A DNA stretch of 40,488 nt from Crocinitomicaceae bacterium (GTDB lineage: Bacteria; Bacteroidota; Bacteroidia; Flavobacteriales_D; Crocinitomicaceae), in the NCBI GenBank assembly GCA_023253775.1, contig JALRFI010000172.1, positions 1 to 40,488 on the forward strand, given 5' to 3'. The notes beneath the pieces were generated by a model, which was not told the DNA's origin, made no database searches, and saw only the letters and a list, made by a program, of their open reading frames with translations. Position numbers and translations under genes: made by a program. Below, one piece after another: positions 1 through 9,501 of this stretch (the stretch's first letter is position 1; every line of letters begins with the position of its first letter).

Positions 1-2
1 AT

Positions 3-959
3 CAAAAGTTTCTGATTGATAAAAATTATCTCACACAGTTAGCTCAATATGAGAAAACCGTGAATGCTGGAGGAACAGCTGCAGCTCCGAATCCACCACT
101 TTATCCAACAGCGCCTCAATTTATCCCCGTTCAGGCTCCACAGATGCACACTGAAATAATAGATGATGCTGTATATGGTGCTAATGTGAAACTGGATGGT
201 TTTGAAAAAGGATTGGGTGGATCGATACTTACAATAGATATAATGCCTATTCGTTCGTATAAAATTGTAGAAACCAAGAAAGGAACCGCAGCCTCCACGA
301 AGTATGAGTACTATTGCCAGTATGTCATGCCCTTAGGAGTTAAAATGGAAACTCCAACTCAGGGAGCACTTATGAACAAAACAATTCTTGAAGGTGTAAG
401 AACCTACCAAATGAAATCGTTCTCTAGTAAATATGAATACCAGTTATGGTACATGGAGAATTCAGCTAAGTTCTTCCTGGAACTCGAGGCTGAGGCGAGA
501 AGGTCTGCAATGGCTGAAGTAAACTCGTTGATCAATAACGAATTTGGTTTCACGATGTTGAGTCACACGGCTGAAATGTATGCGATGAATCGCTATAAGG
601 ATTATGATTATTCCGATGTGACAATCGCATATACGTACACAACGCAGGCTTTAATGCTTGTTGAAAGAGAAAGAGACAGATCTTCAGCCCAGGAAAAATT
701 GGATCAGGCAATCAATGCATGGAAAGGAATTTTGACTGAGAGTAATTTATCCGACGATAAGGCAAGAATCAATGATAAAGTGACGGCCATGATCCAGTGT
801 AATTTGGCAGAATTATATAGTTGGAGAGGAGATTATGATCAAGCTGAATTATATAAAAACCTTGCTCTGAACAGTGGGGTTAACAAATTTAGAAACCATG
901 CTGAAAGAGTTCAGGGGTTCTATGCCGATCAAAAAAAGAGATGGGTCGTCCATTATTAA
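3..959 (+). CDS. Hypothetical protein with C-terminal TPR-like helices, partial (5' end lies outside the window)
   Basis: The listed ORF starts at GTG 60, but the frame stays open to position 3 (QKFLIDKNYLTQLAQYEKTVNAGG...). The C-terminal CNLAELYSWRGDYDQAELYKNLAL looks like a TPR helix pair. Confidence 0.65.
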   Translation, partial: QKFLIDKNYLTQLAQYEKTVNAGGTAAAPNPPLYPTAPQFIPVQAPQMHTEIIDDAVYGANVKLDGFEKGLGGSILTIDIMPIRSYKIVETKKGTAASTKYEYYCQYVMPLGVKMETPTQGALMNKTILEGVRTYQMKSFSSKYEYQLWYMENSAKFFLELEAEARRSAMAEVNSLINNEFGFTMLSHTAEMYAMNRYKDYDYSDVTIAYTYTTQALMLVERERDRSSAQEKLDQAINAWKGILTESNLSDDKARINDKVTAMIQCNLAELYSWRGDYDQAELYKNLALNSGVNKFRNHAERVQGFYADQKKRWVVHY

Positions 960-1014
960 AATGTTAAAGTTTTTATAATTATGAAGGTTGGGTGATTTTG
1001 TTGCACAACCCTAT

Positions 1015-1022
1015 TATATTTG
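1015..1022 (+). promoter_or_regulatory. Bacteroidota-type -7 element TATATTTG upstream of the 1078 ORF
   Basis: Matches TAnnTTTG; TTG triplets lie upstream (988-990, 998-1003). Confidence 0.45.
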
Positions 1023-1077
1023 TACTGTGCTAAAGGCATTTTGTCAACGGTTGATCTTAATCATTACACCAATTGTA

Positions 1078-1407
1078 ATGTTGACAAATGTTTCTTTGAG
1101 TTTCATCGATTCCATCAATTCTTTTGCTTCGGACGTAAAGTCTGAAACTATTTTTTCGAAATCTTCCTCGTCAACAGTTCTTGATCTTCCAATGGAGGTA
1201 TCTACGCTTGAGTTAGAAGAAGCTGAAGAAAGCTTTGAAGAGTTAAAAGAAACTGACAATGGATTTGACTCCTTCGTTCAAAGCTTCTATAGTGCTTCAG
1301 GAGCGAACATTCACGATAATCTTTCACGATTAAAAGAATGTCAGTGTTCGCTGTCATTCAAATACAATCAACCTGCCTATCTGGTAAACGAAAATTTCAG
1401 ACTATAA
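1078..1407 (+). CDS. Small hypothetical protein (about 110 aa, acidic centre)
   Basis: Part of ORF 988..1407. The upstream -7 box and the downstream + strand terminator favour ATG 1078 as start and the + orientation over the antisense ORF 1044..1259. Confidence 0.5.
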   Translation: MLTNVSLSFIDSINSFASDVKSETIFSKSSSSTVLDLPMEVSTLELEEAEESFEELKETDNGFDSFVQSFYSASGANIHDNLSRLKECQCSLSFKYNQPAYLVNENFRL

Positions 1408-1414
1408 CCAATTG

Positions 1415-1447
1415 CCTTGTAATGAGTTCATTGCAAGGATTTTTTTT
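1415..1447 (+). terminator. Intrinsic terminator
   Basis: 11-bp stem ccttgtaatga / tcattgcaagg (one G-U pair) followed by a T-rich tract. Confidence 0.75.
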
Positions 1448-1471
1448 GGTGTAATTTGAAATGTTATCAAC

Positions 1472-3988
1472 ATGAAAATTTCTGAGTACTCGTATGGCGA
1501 TGAGTACAAAATTATTGAAGAACTAAAACATTTTCTTCCAAGTCAAGCCCCGTTAAAAGACTTTATTCATCACAATACTTTACATGCTTTTCAGCATGAT
1601 GAGTTTGAAAAAGCCTTGTTTAATGCTTCGCAGACCTTTGGGTATCGTGTCTACCTATCACTTGATCAATTCAGGATGAAATTCCGTGAAGGTGAAATTG
1701 AGGAGTCAATTCTCGATGAGGAGATAAGAATTAGAAAGGGCAACGATTCCGAAAGCTGGAAAAGGAAAATGTTAGAAGGTGCCTTCAACGAGGATCTTGA
1801 ACCTGAAATCGGAAGATTAAGGCATCATTGGAAATCAAGGTACAGGATCGACATGGATTCAATGGTTCATCCGTTATTTTTCAGGATCCTGAGCAGTTAT
1901 CTGGATCAAGGGATTGCAATATGGGGATTCCCTGTGTCTGATAAAGGTTTTTTAGTTTCCCTGGCTGATTTGGAAAGGAATTCAAAAACTTCCTTTTTCA
2001 AAACGGATCGAGCAAGAAAATTACTAATCGATGGAAGATCAAATCTTTCTGATCTGCTTAAACTAATTGTTGGGAATAAGGAGTTATATGAAAGATATCT
2101 TTTTGATCAGCAATTTGCTCATCCGGGTTGGTCCGGAATGGTCGCGGTCATTGAAGGGAATATTGAGCATCTCCTTGATAAGAGGAAGATAACGCTTGAG
2201 GAGTTCATCTGTTTTGAGTTACTATTGGAAATTGATGTGCTGGATGATCATTTCGGTTGTGTTTGGTCTCCGATTGGAGTGAACAACCCTGATCATTTTG
2301 AAGATTTGTTTTCGCACAAAAAGGTGAATGAGTACTTTGAAGTACTTCATATTTTTCAAGCATCCTATGAATGGACATATTACCAAAGTGTTCTGAGAGG
2401 AATTGGTCAGTTGAAGAAAGAGCAAAGGGAAGAACTTCAAACCTTCGTTGCTTTGTTCTGTATTGATGATAGGGAATGTTCAATAAGAAGGCATTTAGAA
2501 TCACAGAACCCTGGGATCAAAACTTATGGGACGGCTGGGTTCTTTAATGTGGAGTTCTTTTATCAATCAGGAGAGAGTCAATTTTACACAAAGGTGTGCC
2601 CAGCTCCTTTAACTCCTGCGTATTTGATCAAAGATGAAAGTGCATCCTTTAAAAAGAAAAAGGATTTCCACTTTGGACATCATTCTAATGGCCTTTTCTT
2701 AGGATGGATATTCACTTACACCTTAGGATTTTGGTCTGCTTTGAGACTCTTTTTAACTGTCTTCAAACCTCAGGAGTCAGCCTCAATGGTGACATCTTTT
2801 GGACATATGGATCCTCAGTCAAAACTCACTATTGAAAATAAAAATGGCGAGAAAACCGAGGACGGTTTACAGATTGGATTTACAATTCATGAAATGGCTG
2901 ATCGTCTGGAAGGTTTACTGAGAAGTATAGGATTGATCTCGAATTTTGGTAAAGTGATTTATGCAATTGGTCATGGATCAAGTAGTGTAAATAATACGCA
3001 TTATGCAGGCTACGATTGCGGTGCTTGTTCCGGGAGGCCTGGATCAGTTAATGCAAGAGTAATCGCTCATATTGGAAACCACCAACAAGTTCGATCAATA
3101 CTCAGAGAAAAGGGGATCGATATTCCGGATGAAACAGTCTTTGTGGGGGCATTGCATGACACCTCTAGGGATGAGATTATGTACTATGATCTTGATGTTT
3201 TAAGTCCTGCACAAAGTAAATATCATCAAGCTTTCGCTGATTCAATGAGCAATGCGCTTGATTTTAATGCAAAGGAGCGTTCACGCAGATTTGTTCTTAC
3301 ACCTTCACATGGAGATCCAAAAAAGGTTCATGAAAAGGTAAAGCTGAGAACGATCTCACTTTTTGAACCAAGACCTGAATTGAATCATGCGACGAATACC
3401 TTGTGTATAGTAGGTAGGAGAGAATTGACAAAGAACCTGTTCCTAGATCGAAGAGCATTTTTGAATTCATACGACTATAGTATTGATCCAGAAGGAAAAT
3501 ATCTTACTGGTATTCTGAATGCCGTAGCACCCGTTTGTGGTGGGATTAATCTAGAATATTTCTTCTCTAGAGTCGATAATCAGAAACTAGGAGCCGGAAC
3601 AAAACTACCTCATAATGTGATGGGATTGATCGGTGTGGCCAATGGTATTGATGGAGACTTGCGAACCGGTTTACCGAGTCAAATGATCGAAGTACATGAT
3701 CCGTTAAGGCTATTGGTGATCGTCGAACATGATCCTGAAGTGGTTCTAAATGTGTTGATCAACAATCCAAAAACATACGAATGGTTTCTGAACGGATGGG
3801 TGAATTTGTGTGTGCTGGATCCAATGACATCCATTGTTTACAGGTTCTTGAATGGTGAATTAATTCCTTCGGATCTGAACGAACCACTCAATCAAACAAT
3901 TGCAGATCTGATGAAGACTGTAGAAGTTAATTCTGAAAATCTACCTGTTAGTCATTTAATACCTGAAGAATATGGAACAGCTCGTTAA
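1472..3988 (+). CDS. dabA: DabA-like inorganic carbon transporter subunit (DUF2309/UPF0753)
   Basis: 838 aa; FCIDDRECSIRRHLE (Cys-x-Asp) and GHGSSSVNNTHYAGYDCGACSGRPGSVNARVIA (His...Cys) match the beta-carbonic-anhydrase-like zinc site; SQAPLKDFIHHNTLHAFQ N-terminal motif. Confidence 0.9.
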   Translation: MKISEYSYGDEYKIIEELKHFLPSQAPLKDFIHHNTLHAFQHDEFEKALFNASQTFGYRVYLSLDQFRMKFREGEIEESILDEEIRIRKGNDSESWKRKMLEGAFNEDLEPEIGRLRHHWKSRYRIDMDSMVHPLFFRILSSYLDQGIAIWGFPVSDKGFLVSLADLERNSKTSFFKTDRARKLLIDGRSNLSDLLKLIVGNKELYERYLFDQQFAHPGWSGMVAVIEGNIEHLLDKRKITLEEFICFELLLEIDVLDDHFGCVWSPIGVNNPDHFEDLFSHKKVNEYFEVLHIFQASYEWTYYQSVLRGIGQLKKEQREELQTFVALFCIDDRECSIRRHLESQNPGIKTYGTAGFFNVEFFYQSGESQFYTKVCPAPLTPAYLIKDESASFKKKKDFHFGHHSNGLFLGWIFTYTLGFWSALRLFLTVFKPQESASMVTSFGHMDPQSKLTIENKNGEKTEDGLQIGFTIHEMADRLEGLLRSIGLISNFGKVIYAIGHGSSSVNNTHYAGYDCGACSGRPGSVNARVIAHIGNHQQVRSILREKGIDIPDETVFVGALHDTSRDEIMYYDLDVLSPAQSKYHQAFADSMSNALDFNAKERSRRFVLTPSHGDPKKVHEKVKLRTISLFEPRPELNHATNTLCIVGRRELTKNLFLDRRAFLNSYDYSIDPEGKYLTGILNAVAPVCGGINLEYFFSRVDNQKLGAGTKLPHNVMGLIGVANGIDGDLRTGLPSQMIEVHDPLRLLVIVEHDPEVVLNVLINNPKTYEWFLNGWVNLCVLDPMTSIVYRFLNGELIPSDLNEPLNQTIADLMKTVEVNSENLPVSHLIPEEYGTAR

Positions 3989-5840
3989 TTTATTTGTGCT
4001 GATCCCATTATTCGGTTTTATTATGGGATTAGTTATCCCTTCACAAAAGGAGGGAGCACTTTCGAAGATTACCTATGTAACGATCGGTTTGCAGCTTATA
4101 GTATCTGTGATCTTCATTGGATGGTGGATTTGGAATGAATCGAATGTCATAAATCTGAAGGAATTTTCAATTTTCAAAACAGTTCATTATGACTTTTTCA
4201 TTGACCTGTACTTTGATAAGATCTCAGCGACGTACATTCTTATTGGGGCAGTTCTTACTTTCCTTATAACGGTATATAGCAGATACTATTTGCATCGTGA
4301 GGAAGGGTATAAGAGGTTCTTCAATACAATCATGTTCTTCTATTTGGGTTACTCGATCGTTACCGTCTCCGGAAACCTTGAAACTCTTTTCATAGGGTGG
4401 GAAATTTTAGGGGTGTCATCCTTTTTATTGATCGCTTTTTATCGTGACAGATATTTGCCGGTGAAGAATGCGGTGAAGGTCTTCTCGATCTATCGCATCG
4501 GGGATGTTGGTGTGATCCTGGCAATGTGGCTTAGTCATCACATGTGGAATGAAAACATTTCATTTTATAAGTTGAACAATTATGAACTGGTGCATGATCA
4601 CATAGTTGAACATAGCTTGGTAGGGCTGTTCGTTGCCATCGTAATCTTTATTTCCGCTGCTGCCAAATCAGCTCAGCTTCCATTTTCAAGTTGGTTACCG
4701 AGAGCTATGGAAGGTCCAACTCCGTCGAGTGCAATTTTTTACGGATCGCTAAGCGTTCATATGGGGGCTTTCCTTTTAATGAGGACATATCCATTTTGGG
4801 AACAACAGATCTCATTCAGGATATTCGTCATTTTAATGGGGATTGCGACTAGTGTGATGGCGACATTGACCGCACGGGTTCAATCGTCAATAAAAAGCCA
4901 GATCGCATATTCTTCTGTTGCTCAGATAGGATTGATCTTTGTTGAAATCGCCTTGGGATGGGAAACATTCGCGTTGATCCATGTTGCAGGTAATGCATTC
5001 CTAAGAACATATCAATTGTTGGTTTCTCCGTCGATAGTAAGCTATAAGATCAGAGAGCAGCAATATCATTTCGTGCCGAAACAAAGGACGCTTGAAGACA
5101 GTTGGCCGAAGCGAATTGAATACACACTCTATATGTTGAGTTTGAAAGAATGGAACCTTGATTCTATCATGTATAAATACATGTGGAATCCTTTAAAGAA
5201 AATAGGTTCCAGATGGTCTTTCTTGACGTTTAAAAATGTTTATTTCTTTTTTGCAGGAGCCTTCATTTTGGGGATGGTTCTGTCGTTTAATCAAGACTGG
5301 ATTTCTCCATGGTGGAGATTTTACCTTCCATTGATCTATGCCTTTATTGGATTGTTAATGGTGATCAAAGCGTTCACCGAACGCGCCAGTGTGCGATTAA
5401 GCTGGAGCTTGATCATAACAAATCACTTTGGTATTGCTCTGGCAATTTCATTCAATGAACATTTTGATGCCCTGCATCATGTTTGGTATCTCGGTGGGGT
5501 CGTTGTTTCTGGATTGCTCGGCTATGCATGTATTCAAAGACTAAGATCACTTGAAAGCTGGGTGAGTTTGGATCAATTCTATGGACATGTCTATGAACAT
5601 CCCAAAATTGGATTCATGTTTTTAATTGCTTGTTTGGGTGTTTCAGGATTTCCGATCACTCCCACGTTCGTTGGAGAGGATTTGATCTTTAGCCACATAA
5701 AGGAAGATCAATTGATGTTGGCATTCTTGATTTCAATGAGTTTCATCATCAATGGCCTGGCAGCAATCAGGATCTATGCAAGAATATTTTTAGGACCTCA
5801 TGTTAAAACCTATCACGGATCAGCAAAGAGGTCATCATAA
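3972..5840 (+). CDS. dabB: DabB-like proton-conducting membrane subunit (NuoL/MrpA family)
   Basis: 622 aa, multiple TM segments; GWEILGVSSFLLIAFYRDR and AAKSAQLPFSSWLPRAMEGPTPSSAIFYGSLSVHMGAFLL; overlaps dabA by 17 nt. Confidence 0.87.
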   Translation: MEQLVNLFVLIPLFGFIMGLVIPSQKEGALSKITYVTIGLQLIVSVIFIGWWIWNESNVINLKEFSIFKTVHYDFFIDLYFDKISATYILIGAVLTFLITVYSRYYLHREEGYKRFFNTIMFFYLGYSIVTVSGNLETLFIGWEILGVSSFLLIAFYRDRYLPVKNAVKVFSIYRIGDVGVILAMWLSHHMWNENISFYKLNNYELVHDHIVEHSLVGLFVAIVIFISAAAKSAQLPFSSWLPRAMEGPTPSSAIFYGSLSVHMGAFLLMRTYPFWEQQISFRIFVILMGIATSVMATLTARVQSSIKSQIAYSSVAQIGLIFVEIALGWETFALIHVAGNAFLRTYQLLVSPSIVSYKIREQQYHFVPKQRTLEDSWPKRIEYTLYMLSLKEWNLDSIMYKYMWNPLKKIGSRWSFLTFKNVYFFFAGAFILGMVLSFNQDWISPWWRFYLPLIYAFIGLLMVIKAFTERASVRLSWSLIITNHFGIALAISFNEHFDALHHVWYLGGVVVSGLLGYACIQRLRSLESWVSLDQFYGHVYEHPKIGFMFLIACLGVSGFPITPTFVGEDLIFSHIKEDQLMLAFLISMSFIINGLAAIRIYARIFLGPHVKTYHGSAKRSS

Positions 5841-5869
5841 TTGAATTAATAACATTAAATAGAAATAAG

Positions 5870-7459
5870 ATGTTACAAGAAAAAATAAAGGTTCCACAAG
5901 ATGGAATCAAAGGTTTGAAAGAAAATTTTGGAGTAGATTTTCTTTCTGGTTTTATGGTTTTTTTATTGGCATTACCACTCAGTTTAGGTATTGCTAAAGC
6001 CAGTGAGTTTCCTCCGGCAATGGGTGTGCTTACAGCAATGATTGGAGGTCTCTTCGTGTCATTGTTTATGGGTGCAAGAATGACGATAAAAGGTCCTGCT
6101 GCAGGTTTAATTACTGTTTGCGCAGGAGCTGTAATTGAAATGGGAGGAGGTGTCGCAGGTTGGCAAATGACTGTGGCAGCTATTGTAGTGACAGGTGTGA
6201 TCCAGTACATTTTGGGATGGCTCAAAGTAGGAAAATTGAACGATTTTTTCCCTCATTCTGCTGTTCATGGAATGTTGGCTGCGATCGGGATACTCATTTT
6301 TGCTAAGCAATTCCCCATTCTATTAGGAGTGGATCCTGCTTTAACGAAAGGGCTTTCACCAATTGAATTGTATACCCACATTCCACTTTTCATTACAAAA
6401 GCTAACCCGACAATCGCCTTAATAGGAATTATTGGATTAGTGATCCTTTTCGGATTACCTCTCCTTGGGAAATCCTTTAAAAAAGTTCCAGGTCCTTTGG
6501 TTGTTTTATTGATTGCGGTTCCTATTGCAATTGGAATGGATTTCAAAACTTTACAACCAGAATATTCATTAGTGAAAATTGGAGATTTCTGGAGTACAGT
6601 GAAGATCAACGTTGACTTCTCACTTGTCGGAACATTTGTTTTCTGGAAATATGTTTTCATGTTCTTATTCGTAAATAGTTTAGAGTCATTATTGACGGTT
6701 AAAGCGATAGACGGTCAGGATCCGTACAAAAGAAAATCTGATTATGATAAAGATCTTAGGGCTCTTGGAATGGGTAATTCCTTGTCAGGTTTATTAGGTG
6801 GGCTACCAATGATCTCTGAAGTTGCCCGTAGTGCGGCAAACGTCAATTTTGGTGGAAGAACCAGATGGGCTAATTTCTTTCATGGGTTCTTCTTATTGGT
6901 CGCCATGTTGCTTATGATTCCTGTGATCGAACTTATTCCTAATTCTGCATTGGCAGCGATGTTGATCTTTGTAGCCTACCGTTTGGCTTCTCCAAAAGAG
7001 TTCATAGGCGTTTACAAAGTTGGTCCAGAACAATTGGTGATCTTTTGTACTACGATCTTGGTAACTGTATTAGAAGACCTGTTATTGGGAATAGCTGCAG
7101 GTATCCTGGTGAAGTTTATCTTCCACTTAGCGAATGGTGCTAAATTCTCATCATTGTTCAAGGCAAAGTATTCGATCAAAGTTATTGGTGATCAACATTA
7201 CCTGGATCTTGAAGGGTCAGCGGTTTTCTCTAATTTGATTACATTTAAACATATTTTTGAAGAAATCCCCAAAAGAAAACTAATCATCATCGATTTTTCG
7301 AAGGTGAGATTTATTGATCATTCCTTCATGGACTTTTTAGAGCGATTTGAAGAAGATTATCAATATGAGGGTGGCAGAGTCACAATAGTGGGTTTTGAGA
7401 AGTTTAAAAACCTCTCCAAGCATAATTTATGTGCAAGAAAAAGTGTAAGTAATGCGTAG
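5870..7459 (+). CDS. SulP-family anion (probable bicarbonate) transporter with C-terminal STAS domain
   Basis: 529 aa; FLSGFMVFLLALPLSLGIAKASEFPPAMGVLTAMIGG and MTIKGPAAGLITV; STAS-like IIIDFSKVRFIDHSFMDFLERF. Confidence 0.9.
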   Translation: MLQEKIKVPQDGIKGLKENFGVDFLSGFMVFLLALPLSLGIAKASEFPPAMGVLTAMIGGLFVSLFMGARMTIKGPAAGLITVCAGAVIEMGGGVAGWQMTVAAIVVTGVIQYILGWLKVGKLNDFFPHSAVHGMLAAIGILIFAKQFPILLGVDPALTKGLSPIELYTHIPLFITKANPTIALIGIIGLVILFGLPLLGKSFKKVPGPLVVLLIAVPIAIGMDFKTLQPEYSLVKIGDFWSTVKINVDFSLVGTFVFWKYVFMFLFVNSLESLLTVKAIDGQDPYKRKSDYDKDLRALGMGNSLSGLLGGLPMISEVARSAANVNFGGRTRWANFFHGFFLLVAMLLMIPVIELIPNSALAAMLIFVAYRLASPKEFIGVYKVGPEQLVIFCTTILVTVLEDLLLGIAAGILVKFIFHLANGAKFSSLFKAKYSIKVIGDQHYLDLEGSAVFSNLITFKHIFEEIPKRKLIIIDFSKVRFIDHSFMDFLERFEEDYQYEGGRVTIVGFEKFKNLSKHNLCARKSVSNA

Positions 7460-8804
7460 TCTAAGTATGAAGCCTTTTCGTTTATTGTTCTTATGTATTT
7501 TGACGTTATCAAATCAGCTAATGGCCCAGAAGAATGATCTCAAATTTTGGTTTGACGAGGCCAAAGGGACATACTTTCAAGTCACTTTCTTAAATCAGAC
7601 CTGGGTAAGGTTCAATGAAAGTAATTCGGGAACGAAACTGAATGGAGTTGAAGAAACAAGCACATTTGACATTGGATTAAGAAGGACTAGAATACAGATG
7701 TTTGGGCAGATCACCCCAAAAGCATTCATGTATTTTCAATTTGGACAAAACAATTTCAATGCAGTGTACAGCAACAATGGTAATCGCAAGATCGCCCCGT
7801 TTTTTCATGATGCACTTTGTGAATATAAATTGTCAAATGCCAATCAATTAAAATTTGGAGGAGGCTTGACCATAGCGAATGGATTGTCCAGATTCTCGCA
7901 ACCATCGATTGGCACAATAATGACCATGGACGTGCCTGTTTTTGCTCAGGCAACCGTAGAAAAGATCGATCAATTTGCAAGAAAGTTGAGTCTGTATGCA
8001 AGGGGTCAAGTATCAAAGTTGGATTACAGATTTGTCGTTTCAGATCCATTTCCAATCAGCACCCTAGGGGGATCGACTGAACCTATTTCAGACAATTCTT
8101 CTTTTTCAGTCCAAAAGCGAAATAAGCAGTTTCAGACCTATTTAAGTTGGCAGTTTTTGGAAAAAGAGGGGCATACCACTCCATACATGACTGGTACCTA
8201 TTTGGGTAAGAAAAAAGTGTTCAATGTAGCGGCCGGGATGATCTTTCAAAAAGACGCAATGTGGAGGACAGTGAATTCGGCTGATACATTGTTTGAGAAT
8301 CTTAATCTGTTCTGTGTTGAATCCTTTCTTGATCTACCTTTGAACAAAGAGAAAAAGAATGCAATAATGGCATATGCAGGGTATTTTATTACTGATTATG
8401 GAAAAAATTATTTGCGCTATAATGGGTTGATGAATCCGGCTGATGGTTCCAATGCTCAAAACGCAATTACAGAAGCGGGCCCTGTTTACGGTAATTCATA
8501 TCCGATGTTTGGCACAGGAAAAGTTATTTATTCTCAAATCGGTTACTTGTTTCGAAATAATTTGCTGGGAGAAGAGTTAGGCACACTTCAACCGTATGCT
8601 TCTTTTACATTAGGAAAATATGAAAGGCTGCAGGGAAACAATTCTGATGTTTACAATGTTGGTCTGAATTGGTTGTTGAACGGACATAATGCTAAAATTT
8701 CATTCGATTTTCAGTCACGGCCGTCATTCTTTACAGAAAACAATGTTGTAACCAAAGGAGGGAGAAAGAGTTGTTTTATCCTTCAGTTTCAGGCTTCGAT
8801 TTAA
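7452..8804 (+). CDS. Outer-membrane porin-like beta-barrel protein
   Basis: Signal peptide (MKPFRLLFLCILTLSNQLMAQ, ATG 7467 alternative), alternating beta-strand pattern, hydrophobic/aromatic C-terminal strand FILQFQASI; start overlaps sulP by 8 nt. Confidence 0.72.
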   Translation: MRSLSMKPFRLLFLCILTLSNQLMAQKNDLKFWFDEAKGTYFQVTFLNQTWVRFNESNSGTKLNGVEETSTFDIGLRRTRIQMFGQITPKAFMYFQFGQNNFNAVYSNNGNRKIAPFFHDALCEYKLSNANQLKFGGGLTIANGLSRFSQPSIGTIMTMDVPVFAQATVEKIDQFARKLSLYARGQVSKLDYRFVVSDPFPISTLGGSTEPISDNSSFSVQKRNKQFQTYLSWQFLEKEGHTTPYMTGTYLGKKKVFNVAAGMIFQKDAMWRTVNSADTLFENLNLFCVESFLDLPLNKEKKNAIMAYAGYFITDYGKNYLRYNGLMNPADGSNAQNAITEAGPVYGNSYPMFGTGKVIYSQIGYLFRNNLLGEELGTLQPYASFTLGKYERLQGNNSDVYNVGLNWLLNGHNAKISFDFQSRPSFFTENNVVTKGGRKSCFILQFQASI

Positions 8805-8835
8805 GCAATCAGAAATGATGGATGTTAAAGATTTT

Positions 8836-8874
8836 GAGAAGTCGGTCAGCTGAAGATCGACTTCTCTTTTTTTT
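8836..8874 (+). terminator. Intrinsic terminator at the end of the dabA-dabB-sulP-porin unit
   Basis: Perfect 9-bp stem gagaagtcg/cgacttctc followed by T8. Confidence 0.9.
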
Positions 8875-8901
8875 GGACTACTTTTACCAAAATTTTTTTG
8901 A

Positions 8902-9501
8902 ATGACAGAAGATATTAAAGCATTGAGCTATTGCGTAGGAATGAGTATCGCAGGAAGTTTGATCGATCAGCAATTAGCTGGAATAGATACTGCGACACTT
9001 GCAGAAGCAATTGATGACGCATTTACAGGAAAAGAACCGAAATATTCACCAGATGAAGCGAATGCGATCATACAGCGATTCATGCAACTTCAAATGGAGA
9101 AGCAATTTGAACAAAATAAAATTGAAGGCGAAGAATTTCTAAAGCAAAATGCACTAAATGAATTAGTGTGCATAACAGCTTCAGGACTTCAGTATGAAGT
9201 TTTGGTAGAAGGAAATGGTTCAAAACCAGATGCGAACAGTACAGTCACCGTGCACTACCATGGAACTTTGGTAGATGGAACGGTGTTCGATAGTTCGGTG
9301 ACAAGAAATGAACCAGCTACGTTTGGCGTTCGTCAGGTGATTCCAGGTTGGACTGAAGCATTACAGTTGATGAATCAGGGGGCGAAATACAGATTGTATA
9401 TTCCACAGGAATTGGCCTATGGCGCAAATCCTCATCCCGGTGGGCCGATCAAGCCATACAGTACTTTAATTTTTGATGTTGAACTTTTAGAAATAGCGTA
9501 A
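8902..9501 (+). CDS. FKBP-type peptidyl-prolyl cis-trans isomerase
   Basis: VTVHYHGTLVDGTVFDSSVTRNEPATFGVRQVIPGWTEALQLMNQGAKYRLYIPQELAYG. Confidence 0.93.
   Translation: MTEDIKALSYCVGMSIAGSLIDQQLAGIDTATLAEAIDDAFTGKEPKYSPDEANAIIQRFMQLQMEKQFEQNKIEGEEFLKQNALNELVCITASGLQYEVLVEGNGSKPDANSTVTVHYHGTLVDGTVFDSSVTRNEPATFGVRQVIPGWTEALQLMNQGAKYRLYIPQELAYGANPHPGGPIKPYSTLIFDVELLEIA

Noticed and set aside
1044-1259. 71-aa minus-strand ORF
   Set aside because: Overlaps the + strand ORF that has a promoter-like box and a correctly oriented terminator.
5803-6225. 140-aa minus-strand ORF antisense to sulP
   Set aside because: Antisense to a clear SulP coding frame; low-complexity translation typical of shadow ORFs.
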